Virus record (IMG/VR): IMGVR_UViG_3300010318_000074
Location: 1-21,234 of that record
Source: a virus
DNA: 21,234 nt
Reading direction: 5' to 3' (one strand)
Position 1 is the first letter of the stretch. Each line of letters starts with the position of its first letter. The translations under genes and the position numbers were made by a program. The notes below the pieces were generated by a model. The model saw only the letters and a program-made list of their open reading frames with translations. It was not told the origin of the DNA and did not search any database. Below are positions 1 through 5,371 of the stretch, one piece after another.

Positions 1-1
1 A

Positions 2-505
2 TGGATAAGATCAAGAGCATTAACCCATGGAATTAACAATGTACCTCGATGGGCATCCTTCGACACACTCAAATCAGTAAGAGCTAATATACAACTACCG
101 TCTAATCGTCTAGGTGACATTGGGCGGTATTTTGGTTTAAGTGAAAAGATTAAAACAGACCCTGATCTCTGGAAGAATATAGTTTTTGGGGACAGTAGTA
201 GATTGCAGGAAATGATTGACTACTGTGAACAGGACGTTATACTACTAGAACAAGTATACCACAAGATCAAAGGAGTGGTTCCACTAAAAACACACGTTGG
301 TGTAACAGGCATGAGAGAAAAATGGAGCTGTCCTGCATGTGGATCCGAGAATGTTGCAGTCAAATCCCACACCAACTGTACTAGCGCAACAGGAGTTAGA
401 AAGCATCAGATGCACTGTAAAGAAAAAGAATGTGGAAGATACTACCATATCAGTGGTTTAGTATACACTAACTATTTGAAACAGACACGGTTACGAAAGA
501 AGTAG
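2..505 (+). CDS. RNase H-fold 3'-5' exonuclease with C-terminal zinc ribbon (5' end outside window)
   Basis: The frame is open from base 2, so the N-terminus and the first catalytic motif lie upstream of the window. The visible part begins with W/RWASFDTLKS, followed by NRLGDIGRYFGL, DLWKNIVFGD and YCEQDVILLEQVYHKI. The last of these matches the final exonuclease motif of the DnaQ/PolB-like RNase H superfamily (Y-C-x-x-D, with D the last metal ligand). A zinc ribbon follows: CPACGS, then about 40 residues later HCKEKEC. Phages commonly carry this exonuclease-plus-ribbon architecture, and it probably acts in DNA or RNA processing. The ATG at base 1 is in another frame and stops after 11 codons. 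The TTG at 203 is internal, not a start. The family assignment is good; the substrate is unknown. Confidence 0.75.
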   Translation, partial: WIRSRALTHGINNVPRWASFDTLKSVRANIQLPSNRLGDIGRYFGLSEKIKTDPDLWKNIVFGDSSRLQEMIDYCEQDVILLEQVYHKIKGVVPLKTHVGVTGMREKWSCPACGSENVAVKSHTNCTSATGVRKHQMHCKEKECGRYYHISGLVYTNYLKQTRLRKK

Positions 506-571
506 TTTTTTCAGTACCTAATTAAGTACATTTACCTAGTAATTCTAATAAATCTAAAGTATCTTTAAATC

Positions 572-844
572 ATGGGAAAATCAGATTTACCAGCAAGCAA
601 GGAGGAAACAAGAGGCATCATTGTCTACCCTCTCCCGGAAGAAGAATTCGAGTATAGCGCTTCTTTACGTGGTCCCCATATGGCATTACTTATCGCCAGC
701 ATAATCGAGTGGACCAAAGAACTAGATCGCAAAGAACTATATGGAAGTACCTCAGAAGAGATTCGTGAGAAGATCAAAGAACTCTGTGAAGAATACTATG
801 TCACTGACATCATTCGTCGAATAGAGTTCACAGAAAAAGCGTAA
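572..844 (+). CDS. Small protein of unknown function (90 aa)
   Basis: The ATG at 572 follows an A/T-rich leader with no Shine-Dalgarno, as usual in this genome. The product is charged and probably helical, with a Glu/Lys-rich second half (EEIREKIKELCEEYY) and no signal peptide or membrane segment. I recognise no domain. It lies between the exonuclease gene and a hairpin terminator at 874-906, so it probably ends a transcription unit. An 8-base box resembling the Bacteroidota -7 element (TATCTTTA, 560-567) sits only 4 nt before the start. If used it would give a nearly leaderless mRNA, but the match is imperfect. Confidence 0.7.
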   Translation: MGKSDLPASKEETRGIIVYPLPEEEFEYSASLRGPHMALLIASIIEWTKELDRKELYGSTSEEIREKIKELCEEYYVTDIIRRIEFTEKA

Positions 845-873
845 ATGTAGAAAGGAGGTATTCTATCTATCTA

Positions 874-906
874 GCCGTCATCTGCTTAATGTGGGTGACG
901 GTTTTT
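874..906 (+). terminator. Rho-independent terminator after the 90-aa gene
   Basis: CCGTCA (875-880) pairs with TGACGG (896-901), and the stem can extend inward by G-U and C-G pairs. Five T residues follow at 902-906. It sits 30 nt after the stop at 844 and 28 nt before the next start. Confidence 0.7.
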
Positions 907-934
907 CCTGGAATCATAATTTAAACCTATAAAT

Positions 935-1255
935 ATGGACGTACAAACCAGAGTAGATCAACTACTTAAAGAAAATGCATTAATCTGGGCTAACCTGGGA
1001 ACAGGTACAGCACATGATCTAAAAACCGATGAAGCTGCAAACAAGAAATGGCAAGAGATTCTTGCTGAAATCAAAACGTTGGATAAAACAACGTACGAAA
1101 TGGTCAGTGGCCAGACACTGGATGATGAAGACATGGCCGAAGATACTGGATTTCTTAATATGGATAGGCTAGCAAAAGCTGAATCCAAACTAGAGTCCGG
1201 AGAAATAGTATGTAACATGGAAGACCCTGAGTCTTGCGAAAACTGTGGATCATGA
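935..1255 (+). CDS. Small acidic protein of unknown function (106 aa)
   Basis: The ATG at 935 follows CCTATAAAT. The product is acidic and probably helical, with a cysteine-containing tail (CNMEDPESCENCGS) that could be a partial metal site, though only three cysteines are present. No family is recognised. It is translationally coupled to the next gene: the TGA at 1253-1255 overlaps the ATG at 1252. Confidence 0.65.
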   Translation: MDVQTRVDQLLKENALIWANLGTGTAHDLKTDEAANKKWQEILAEIKTLDKTTYEMVSGQTLDDEDMAEDTGFLNMDRLAKAESKLESGEIVCNMEDPESCENCGS

Positions 1256-1422
1256 GAATATCAATAGCACTGAACGATTTAAGTAGCTGGACCTTGGGCC
1301 TATCAAGATCAAAATTTACAGCAGTAGGACAAGAGACAGAAGATGTCCTGGAAGGGGACAGTATAGAAATAGGGTTCATCTTTTTCTCAATAATGTTTGA
1401 TTGGAACTTGACTATCCAATAA
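1252..1422 (+). CDS. Small protein of unknown function (56 aa), coupled to upstream gene
   Basis: The start is the ATG at 1252, which overlaps the upstream stop in an ATGA. A longer reading from a TTG at 1234 would run into the preceding gene and is unlikely. The product has a short hydrophobic stretch near the C-terminus (IEIGFIFFSIMF) that could be a membrane segment or a beta strand. No family is recognised. A hairpin block follows directly after its TAA. Confidence 0.5.
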   Translation: MRISIALNDLSSWTLGLSRSKFTAVGQETEDVLEGDSIEIGFIFFSIMFDWNLTIQ

Positions 1423-1428
1423 AAAAGC

Positions 1429-1445
1429 CGTAGCTTAGCGCTACG
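1429..1445 (-). terminator. Hairpin oriented as a minus-strand terminator
   Basis: CGTAGC (1429-1434) pairs with GCTACG (1440-1445) across a 5-nt loop. Read on the minus strand the stem is followed by GGCTTTTTT, a typical U tail. On the plus strand there is no T run. No minus-strand gene lies nearby on the right; the closest is at 5944-6255. It may be bidirectional or may block antisense transcription. Confidence 0.4.
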
Positions 1446-1480
1446 TTAGTAAACTATCGTGGCTATCAATTTAATTCTTA

Positions 1481-1515
1481 AGGCAATCTCTTTTTTCTTT
1501 GCCTACTTTCTTTTT
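1481..1515 (+). terminator. Weak hairpin with pyrimidine-rich tail
   Basis: AGGCAA (1481-1486) pairs with TTGCCT (1499-1504), with a pyrimidine-only loop of 12 nt. The downstream ACTTTCTTTTT is T-rich. It lies inside a T-rich stretch (about 1486-1560) and may act together with the stronger terminator at 1565. Confidence 0.4.
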
Positions 1516-1564
1516 AGTTGATAAGCTTTGTTTTTTTACTTTGTGTCGTTTTGTTTTGATTTTG

Positions 1565-1595
1565 ACCCCCCGCCTTAATTGGTAGGGGGTTTTTT
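1565..1595 (+). terminator. Strong rho-independent terminator
   Basis: ACCCCC (1565-1570) pairs with GGGGGT (1585-1590). The helix continues after one C/A mismatch through GCC/GGT to a TTAATT loop. A run of T at 1590-1595 follows. This separates the first gene group from the structured leader of the gene at 1752. Confidence 0.85.
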
Positions 1596-1751
1596 GTGCC
1601 CCCCTCTCTTCTGGATAAAAAACTCATGTGGAAGAGGAGACTGGGACTCCCTATAACTGACCCCTACCAAATCTTGAGCTGAGGCTCGTACCTCCCCTCT
1701 TCTCAAGGGAGAAATTCATTTCATTTCATTTCTAAACAAAATTATCAACCA
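1596..1751 (+). promoter_or_regulatory. Structured 5' leader of the GC-rich gene
   Basis: Two helices are visible. CTCTTC (1606-1611) pairs with GAAGAG (1631-1636). CTTGAG (1673-1678) pairs with CTCAAG (1702-1707) and encloses GAGG/CCTC (1681-1684 with 1691-1694). An alternative helix, CTCCC (1692-1696) with GGGAG (1707-1711), competes with the second. A short ATTTC-type repeat at 1713-1732 precedes the start. Mutually exclusive helices would suit a switch, but only base pairing is seen here. An 18-codon ORF (1626-1682) lies inside and is not called. Confidence 0.4.
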
Positions 1752-2135
1752 ATGATTGACAATTTATTTTTAGGAGATTACTCTCAAGGAGAGCCAATCT
1801 TCGACGACGTTCTCACTTTCGACGAAGTAGTAGAGTTCTTTCAGTTACACTCAGGAACTGAGGTAACGAACGTCTCTCCTGTCCTTCCTTACAAAGGTAA
1901 GGACAAGGAGACAGACCTACCTGCAACTTACCGTTGGGTACGCTTCCTGATGTCCGACGGTAAAACCATCGGCATCCATTGCGGACCTACGGCCGATGCC
2001 CTCTTAGAAGAACGCGAAGGCGCTAAAAAGCTATCCTTCGGTGTCTCCTATACGGGCAGAGGCAAAGCCAAGAAAGTTGACAAACTTTTCGGCTTTGTGG
2101 CTACCACTCAGCAAGCTGATTGGATGGAACTGTAA
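1752..2135 (+). CDS. Protein of unknown function, GC-richer than its neighbours (127 aa)
   Basis: The ATG at 1752 follows an A-rich leader. The product is soluble and mixed alpha/beta, beginning MIDNLFLGDYSQGEP. Later parts include SDGKTIGIHCGPTAD and a Lys-rich segment near GRGKAKKVDKLFG. No family is recognised. The gene uses many GGC, GCC, GAC and CTC codons and is close to half G+C by eye, clearly above the genes around it. It has its own structured leader and is flanked by terminators, so it looks like an independently expressed unit, perhaps recently acquired or adapted for high expression. Confidence 0.7.
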   Translation: MIDNLFLGDYSQGEPIFDDVLTFDEVVEFFQLHSGTEVTNVSPVLPYKGKDKETDLPATYRWVRFLMSDGKTIGIHCGPTADALLEEREGAKKLSFGVSYTGRGKAKKVDKLFGFVATTQQADWMEL

Positions 2136-2162
2136 CCCAGTTCCACCCCTTTTGGGGGTTTC
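2125..2162 (+). terminator. Overlapping hairpins at the 3' end of the GC-rich gene
   Basis: TGGAAC (2125-2130) pairs with GTTCCA (2140-2145) around the stop codon. ACCCC (2145-2149) pairs with GGGGT (2155-2159), followed by TTTC. The two share A2145 and so are adjacent or exclusive. The T tail is short, so termination may be partial. Confidence 0.5.
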
Positions 2163-2191
2163 ACTATCATTTAATAAATACATCTGATAGT
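2163..2191 (+). repeat. Hairpin of unknown role (7-bp perfect stem)
   Basis: ACTATCA (2163-2169) pairs with TGATAGT (2185-2191) across a 15-nt A/T-rich loop. It lies directly upstream of RNA element E1. The overlapping string TTTCACTATCAT also occurs near 4509 and 9647. Confidence 0.35.
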
Positions 2192-2198
2192 ACATACA

Positions 2199-2231
2199 TG
2201 GTTATTTCCTCTCACCATTGAAGAAGAGGAA
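2199..2231 (+). promoter_or_regulatory. RNA element E1: predicted H-type pseudoknot (family of six)
   Basis: Stem 1 is TGGT (2199-2202) with ACCA (2214-2217). Stem 2 is TTCCTCT (2206-2212) with AGAGGAA (2225-2231). Loop 1 is TAT, loop 2 a single C, and loop 3 TTGAAGA. This copy has a covarying stem 1 compared with AGGT:ACCT in E2, E3, E5 and E6. It ends 22 nt before the ATG at 2254, the same spacing as E2 and E5. Confidence 0.65.
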
Positions 2232-2253
2232 CCCACCCTTAAATCTATTTCTC

Positions 2254-2331
2254 ATGTACGGAGAACAGATTATCATAAACGGTGACATCTTCATGGAAGA
2301 TGACCAAGGCTATTGGATCCAAGTAGGATAA
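2254..2331 (+). CDS. Possible 25-residue small protein
   Basis: ATG at 2254, TAA at 2329-2331. The product begins MYGEQIIINGDIFMED and ends in a Trp-containing segment (GYWIQVG). It is too short for a domain call. Support comes from context: the ATG lies exactly 22 nt after element E1, as the starts at 2399 and 3502 lie after E2 and E5, and a further element follows before the next gene. No homolog is known to me, and it could be a regulatory leader peptide rather than a functional protein. Confidence 0.5.
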   Translation: MYGEQIIINGDIFMEDDQGYWIQVG

Positions 2332-2344
2332 GCCTTACGAGTAC

Positions 2345-2376
2345 AGGTTAAGAGAGATCACCTTTAAGTATCTCTC
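2345..2376 (+). promoter_or_regulatory. RNA element E2: predicted H-type pseudoknot
   Basis: Stem 1 is AGGT (2345-2348) with ACCT (2360-2363). Stem 2 is GAGAGAT (2352-2358) with ATCTCTC (2370-2376). Loop 1 is TAA, loop 2 C, loop 3 TTAAGT. It is preceded by TAC and followed by ATCTTTTCTT, so the stem-2 hairpin alone could also terminate transcription. It ends 22 nt before the ATG at 2399. Confidence 0.75.
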
Positions 2377-2398
2377 ATCTTTTCTTATTTACTGTAAA

Positions 2399-2722
2399 AT
2401 GAAGCATTTAAATTTCATTACAGAAACGCATGAAGGTACTTCTAAATTCACTCCTAATTGGAATGCAGTTGCAATTTCAACTAAACACAATGGGATTAAG
2501 AGATACGAAGATGCTACTTTTGAATTACATCCTGTAAAAGCATTTATGTTTGAAGACGTAGATACTCGTGAGCATTTCATTAAGAACTTCAATAAGATTG
2601 AATTTCGTTATGATGAAATCTTACCGGACGACACAGTTTATTATGTTGTCCATGACTTGACTTCACTTAAGGCTAGTCCTAAAGTGAACTATGCTGACAG
2701 GTTAGTTAGTAGATCTTACTAA
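2399..2722 (+). CDS. Protein of unknown function (107 aa)
   Basis: The ATG at 2399 lies 22 nt after element E2. The product is a soluble protein starting MKHLNFITETHEGTSKF, with several aromatic and acidic segments (FMFEDVDTREHF, EILPDDTVYYVVHD) and no signal peptide or membrane helix. No family is recognised. Its last codons and stop lie inside a terminator hairpin (2704-2727). The opposite-strand frame over the same bases is an overlap shadow. Confidence 0.7.
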   Translation: MKHLNFITETHEGTSKFTPNWNAVAISTKHNGIKRYEDATFELHPVKAFMFEDVDTREHFIKNFNKIEFRYDEILPDDTVYYVVHDLTSLKASPKVNYADRLVSRSY

Positions 2723-2727
2723 CTTTT
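2704..2727 (+). terminator. Rho-independent terminator overlapping the gene end
   Basis: AGTTAGTA (2704-2711) pairs perfectly with TACTAACT (2717-2724) across a GATCT loop and is followed by TTT. The stop codon TAA lies in the second arm. Element E3 begins 3 nt later. Confidence 0.65.
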
Positions 2728-2729
2728 AC

Positions 2730-2761
2730 AGGTGTAGGGAGGAGACCTTTAATTTCCTCCC
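2730..2761 (+). promoter_or_regulatory. RNA element E3: predicted H-type pseudoknot
   Basis: Stem 1 is AGGT (2730-2733) with ACCT (2745-2748). Stem 2 is GGGAGGA (2737-2743) with TCCTCCC (2755-2761). Loop 1 is GTA, loop 2 G, loop 3 TTAATT. This copy is not within 25 nt of a start; the divergent copy E4 follows it 11 nt downstream. Confidence 0.7.
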
Positions 2762-2772
2762 ATTTATGTTAC

Positions 2773-2804
2773 AGGCCATTCGTATCTAGCCTTAAATAGA
2801 TATG
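2773..2804 (+). promoter_or_regulatory. RNA element E4: divergent member of the pseudoknot family
   Basis: Stem 1 is AGGC (2773-2776) with GCCT (2789-2792), a compensatory change from AGGT:ACCT. Stem 2 is CGTATCTA (2781-2788) with TAGATATG (2797-2804), containing one G-U pair. Loop 1 is CATT, loop 2 is absent, loop 3 is TAAA. It is preceded by TTACAGG, as E3 is preceded by TTTACAGG. It ends 25 nt before the lipoprotein start at 2830. Confidence 0.5.
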
Positions 2805-2829
2805 GTTAATTCTTCAAATCTAAACTAAA

Positions 2830-3198
2830 ATGAAGAACTTATTAGTAGTACTAGCAATAGCCCTTGTTGGCTTAACATCTTGTAGTGATTATTCAGGTAA
2901 TCGTATGCCTTCAGCTGACAAGGAAGCAGTAAAGGAAACATTATGCAATCATGCGTATGTAGTCGTGGAAGCAAAGTTTGGACAGATTGAAACTGTTGAA
3001 ATTGAACGTCATTACTTTGACTTGTTTAATGTTGGTGACTCTGTTGGGGTAGAGACTCTATACTCAGCAGACAACGGTCAATCAACTGTTCGTCTTACTC
3101 TTGATCCTGATGACTATTTTGATGGTGACTCTCTTGGTTACTATGAAGTACAGCCTGCAGTAATTCTTAAGAAGTTTAAATCAACTAAAGAGCTATGA
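2830..3198 (+). CDS. Phage-encoded lipoprotein (122 aa)
   Basis: The N-terminus (MKNLLVVLAIALVGLTSC) is a classic lipoprotein signal peptide with lipobox LTSC, so Cys18 should be lipidated and the mature protein anchored in an envelope membrane. SDYSGN follows the cysteine. The mature domain is acidic and probably beta-rich, with no recognised family. It is preceded by tandem RNA elements E3 and E4 and overlaps the next ORF by an ATGA at 3195-3198. Surface lipoproteins of temperate and virulent phages often block superinfection or alter the host envelope; that role is inference here. Confidence 0.8.
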   Translation: MKNLLVVLAIALVGLTSCSDYSGNRMPSADKEAVKETLCNHAYVVVEAKFGQIETVEIERHYFDLFNVGDSVGVETLYSADNGQSTVRLTLDPDDYFDGDSLGYYEVQPAVILKKFKSTKEL

Positions 3199-3350
3199 AG
3201 GTAGAGTTAGATAATCTTTTGTTGTTAGAACTGTTTCGATGGGCACGTCCTATTCATTCAGTTCTTCCTCTGTCTTGGGAGATCCAAGAAGAGATAGGGT
3301 CTGAAGCTGCGGGTGATTTCATTTACTCGCATCATACTAAGTGGAATTAA
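3195..3350 (+). CDS. Small protein of unknown function (51 aa), coupled to lipoprotein
   Basis: The ATG at 3195 overlaps the lipoprotein TGA in an ATGA; the ORF ends with TAA at 3348-3350. The product begins MKVELDNLLLLELFRWARP and is probably helical in its first third. There is no signal peptide. The overlap, typical of real gene pairs in this window, is the main evidence that it is translated. It could act together with the lipoprotein. Confidence 0.6.
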   Translation: MKVELDNLLLLELFRWARPIHSVLPLSWEIQEEIGSEAAGDFIYSHHTKWN

Positions 3351-3360
3351 TACATCGTCA

Positions 3361-3413
3361 ACCGGGCTAACGGTACAGAGAGGGTAATCAGTCCTCTTAC
3401 TTCTAATCTTTTT
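3361..3413 (+). terminator. Two adjacent hairpins, possible terminator
   Basis: ACCG (3361-3364) pairs with CGGT (3371-3374). AGAGG (3379-3383) pairs with CCTCT (3393-3397). A T-rich stretch including TTTTT (3409-3413) follows some 11 nt after the second stem, too far for an ideal terminator. These lie upstream of element E5 and do not share its sequence pattern. Confidence 0.35.
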
Positions 3414-3446
3414 AATATAAATCAGGTTAGTAGTGAAATTTGTCTA

Positions 3447-3479
3447 AGGTAATGAGGGACCACCTATTAAGTGTCCCTC
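3447..3479 (+). promoter_or_regulatory. RNA element E5: predicted H-type pseudoknot
   Basis: Stem 1 is AGGT (3447-3450) with ACCT (3462-3465). Stem 2 is GAGGGAC (3454-3460) with GTCCCTC (3473-3479). Loop 1 is AAT, loop 2 C, loop 3 ATTAAGT. It ends 22 nt before the ATG at 3502 and is followed by TTTTCTTTT, so the hairpin could also terminate. Confidence 0.75.
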
Positions 3480-3501
3480 TTTTCTTTTAATCTTACTTGA
3501 C

Positions 3502-4092
3502 ATGTACAAAGTAATGATATCGTTTAATCCTGACTTCCAGGAGACTTATTGTTTTATGATTGCAAAGGATGGCGGTCGTAATATGGAAGAACTATCATGT
3601 TCTGTAGCTCAGAGATGGGGACATACATCTTATGCTCTTGAAGGAGGTAAACAATCTTTCTTGAATATGTTTGGGAAGGAGATAGGTAACTATTCTTTCA
3701 GTGACATTGAGTATGCTTACGTAGAAGGTAAGCTGGTAAACTGTTACGTGTATGTTACATTCGAAAAGCTTCCTGAAAGCTTAGAATATTACTATGATTA
3801 TGACAGCTATGAGAAGAGTCTACATGAGTCTGCTTGGGATGAAGACTACATAGACAAACAAGCTCTTCAAATGTTTGAAGAAACAGAGCTTGCTAAAGAA
3901 GCTGCAGAAGCAGCTTGGGAAGAAGAAGTTCTTCAAGAGTTCATAGAATCAGAGATTGAAAAGGAAGCTGCAGAAGATGAAGACTATCAACAGGCTGCTG
4001 ATGATATGTCTTTAGATGATTTTATGGATGCTATGGAAGTACCCGAAGAAGATCGTGAGTTTATTAAATCCTTATCGAAAGGCAAGGATTAA
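3502..4092 (+). CDS. Acidic protein with helical C-terminal half, unknown function (196 aa)
   Basis: The ATG at 3502 lies 22 nt after element E5. Residues 1 to about 95 look like a compact alpha/beta domain (MYKVMISFNPDFQETYCF, then VNCYVYVTFEKLPES). The rest is strongly acidic and Ala/Glu-rich, with repeated EEAxxA-like helical turns (LAKEAAEAAWEEE, IEKEAAEDEDY), suggesting a long helix or coiled coil. The tail is DREFIKSLSKGKD. There are no membrane or export signals. The acidity could suit a DNA-mimic or protein-binding role, but nothing identifies a family. Confidence 0.75.
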   Translation: MYKVMISFNPDFQETYCFMIAKDGGRNMEELSCSVAQRWGHTSYALEGGKQSFLNMFGKEIGNYSFSDIEYAYVEGKLVNCYVYVTFEKLPESLEYYYDYDSYEKSLHESAWDEDYIDKQALQMFEETELAKEAAEAAWEEEVLQEFIESEIEKEAAEDEDYQQAADDMSLDDFMDAMEVPEEDREFIKSLSKGKD

Positions 4093-4098
4093 ACTATA

Positions 4099-4129
4099 AG
4101 GTGATGCCCTCTACCTGCAAGTGAGGGCA
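4099..4129 (+). promoter_or_regulatory. RNA element E6: predicted H-type pseudoknot
   Basis: Stem 1 is AGGT (4099-4102) with ACCT (4113-4116). Stem 2 is TGCCCTC (4105-4111) with GAGGGCA (4123-4129). Loop 1 is GA, loop 2 T, loop 3 GCAAGT. It ends 23 nt before the ATG at 4153. There is no strong T tail, so a pure terminator role does not explain this copy. Confidence 0.75.
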
Positions 4130-4152
4130 CTTAATTCTCTAAATTTAATTTA

Positions 4153-4470
4153 ATGAGAACATATTTTATCGGTGCTATTTCAGTAGCATGGTCATTAACT
4201 TTTATCCTGGTAAGTGTATACAAGCTATATGATGTGGGCTATACTCCTCTTAGTATGGCAGGAATTGCTCTTAATGTAGCTGTTGTAATCTTATGGCTGT
4301 CTTTACTTAGGAGGTATTACGTACGTACCTATGGTATGGAGAAATTGCATAGAGGTCAAGCATCTTTGTATCCTTCTATAGTTGTTGACTATGAGAAGAA
4401 TGTACGTCTGTGCTATATGATCATAGTGTTCAATAGAATTTACATAATCAATTATAAGAAACGCATATGA
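4153..4470 (+). CDS. Membrane protein with two predicted helices (105 aa)
   Basis: The ATG at 4153 follows an A/T-rich leader 23 nt after element E6. Two hydrophobic segments are visible, at about residues 5-24 (IGAISVAWSLTFILVSVYKL) and 33-53 (LSMAGIALNVAVVILWLSLL). A basic stretch (RRYYVRTYG) and a soluble C-terminal part ending YKKRI follow. It is likely an inner-membrane protein. It overlaps the next lipoprotein gene by ATGA at 4467-4470, suggesting a joint envelope function. No family is recognised. Confidence 0.7.
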   Translation: MRTYFIGAISVAWSLTFILVSVYKLYDVGYTPLSMAGIALNVAVVILWLSLLRRYYVRTYGMEKLHRGQASLYPSIVVDYEKNVRLCYMIIVFNRIYIINYKKRI

Positions 4471-4667
4471 AAAGTTTATTGCTATTCGGATTGGTGGTGG
4501 TGATTATTGTTTCACTATCATCTTGTCATTACCCTTCTATAACTACGGGTCCTAATTATAGACCTCATGTTACCAAGAACAGGGTGCATAAGGGCAGAAC
4601 GTCTGCTCCCAAAGACCTTACTCAAGTTAGATGTAAAAAAGTTAAATCAAAAAAATTCAAGAATTAG
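4467..4667 (+). CDS. Small basic lipoprotein (66 aa)
   Basis: The start ATG at 4467 overlaps the upstream stop. The N-terminus MKSLLLFGLVVVIIVSLSSC is a lipoprotein signal with lipobox LSSC, so Cys20 should be the lipidated residue. The mature part is only about 46 residues and very basic at the end (RCKKVKSKKFKN). This resembles small phage-encoded envelope lipoproteins, including exclusion or spanin-type proteins, but no lysis gene is adjacent and the function is not identifiable. Confidence 0.7.
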   Translation: MKSLLLFGLVVVIIVSLSSCHYPSITTGPNYRPHVTKNRVHKGRTSAPKDLTQVRCKKVKSKKFKN

Positions 4668-4668
4668 T

Positions 4669-4965
4669 ATGTCAGTAGAAGAAAGCTTCTTTGAGAAGAA
4701 AATTATTAGAATGTGCCAGGGCTTTAGTTTTAGAGCCTTGGACAAGTGTGATCAGGATTATTTAATCTCAATGTTCAATCAAATAAAGAACACTGAGTCC
4801 TGTCCAAAGGGAGGAGGAAGCTTTAATAAATCCTATCCTAACGCAAGAAACTTTAGGTTTACACTTAAAGATCAAACAAGTGAGACTTCATGTTCTTATG
4901 GGTCTCACCTATTAAATCAAGTAAAGTATTTTTTAACCTGGGACTTTGGTCCTGAAGAAAATTAA
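4669..4965 (+). CDS. Protein of unknown function (98 aa)
   Basis: The frame is open further upstream, but the ATG at 4669, one base after the lipoprotein stop, is the natural start and gives MSVEESFFEKK. Earlier starts would read through the lipoprotein gene. The product is soluble, with several cysteines (MCQGF, DKCDQDY, ESCPKGGG, SCSYG). No family is recognised. It ends 7 nt before the next start. Confidence 0.6.
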   Translation: MSVEESFFEKKIIRMCQGFSFRALDKCDQDYLISMFNQIKNTESCPKGGGSFNKSYPNARNFRFTLKDQTSETSCSYGSHLLNQVKYFLTWDFGPEEN

Positions 4966-4972
4966 TTTTAAA

Positions 4973-5341
4973 ATGGTAATTTCTAATTCTAAAAAACAAC
5001 ATTTATTGAGCATGTTAACTCGTTTAAGAGTAACCGGATTGCTCGTATCATGCTCTAAAGCTACTGGCTATAAGATGACAACTCTCAATGCGTATGGCAG
5101 AGAGAGTCATCCAACAAGTGATAGAGCTTACAAAAAGATTAAAGCATACTATAATCATACTTATAGTATCAACGAACCTGTTAAGGAGCAAGTAGAAGAG
5201 AAGGTAATTGTACCTACTGCTAAACTAAAAGCTCCTGAACCTGTAGCAAGTGAGTCTTTAATAGACAAACTCATTGCTCGTGCAAAATCTGTCGTCGTTA
5301 AAGGCGACTCTGCAGTCTTCTATCTTACTGATGAAGACTGA
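4973..5341 (+). CDS. Protein of unknown function with central linker (122 aa)
   Basis: The ATG at 4973 follows TTTTAAA and is preferred over a TTG at 4946 inside the previous gene. The basic N-terminal region (about residues 1-60) contains KKQHLLSMLTRLRVTGLLVSCSKATGYKM and could be a nucleic-acid-binding domain. A Pro/Glu/Val linker (EEKVIVPTAKLKAPEPV) and a short C-terminal domain ending FYLTDED follow. No family is recognised; DNA binding is only a guess from the charge. Confidence 0.6.
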   Translation: MVISNSKKQHLLSMLTRLRVTGLLVSCSKATGYKMTTLNAYGRESHPTSDRAYKKIKAYYNHTYSINEPVKEQVEEKVIVPTAKLKAPEPVASESLIDKLIARAKSVVVKGDSAVFYLTDED

Positions 5342-5371
5342 TCTAATCTATAATTTAACTTATTTTAAGTT

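Noticed and set aside
1-36. ATG at base 1 as a gene start
   Set aside because: That frame stops after 11 codons, whereas frame 2 is open from the window edge and matches the exonuclease family.
851-858. AAAGGAGG, a perfect Shine-Dalgarno-like string
   Set aside because: No start codon follows at a proper distance; the genes of this window do not use Shine-Dalgarno sequences, and it lies just ahead of a terminator.
958-1379. Two minus-strand open frames opposite the 935-1422 genes
   Set aside because: They lie wholly antisense to better-supported genes and give Ser/Leu-rich products with no domain, typical of overlap shadows.
1626-1682. 18-codon ORF in the leader of the GC-rich gene
   Set aside because: It spans a predicted helix, has no supporting context and could easily arise by chance; it is mentioned only inside the leader entry.
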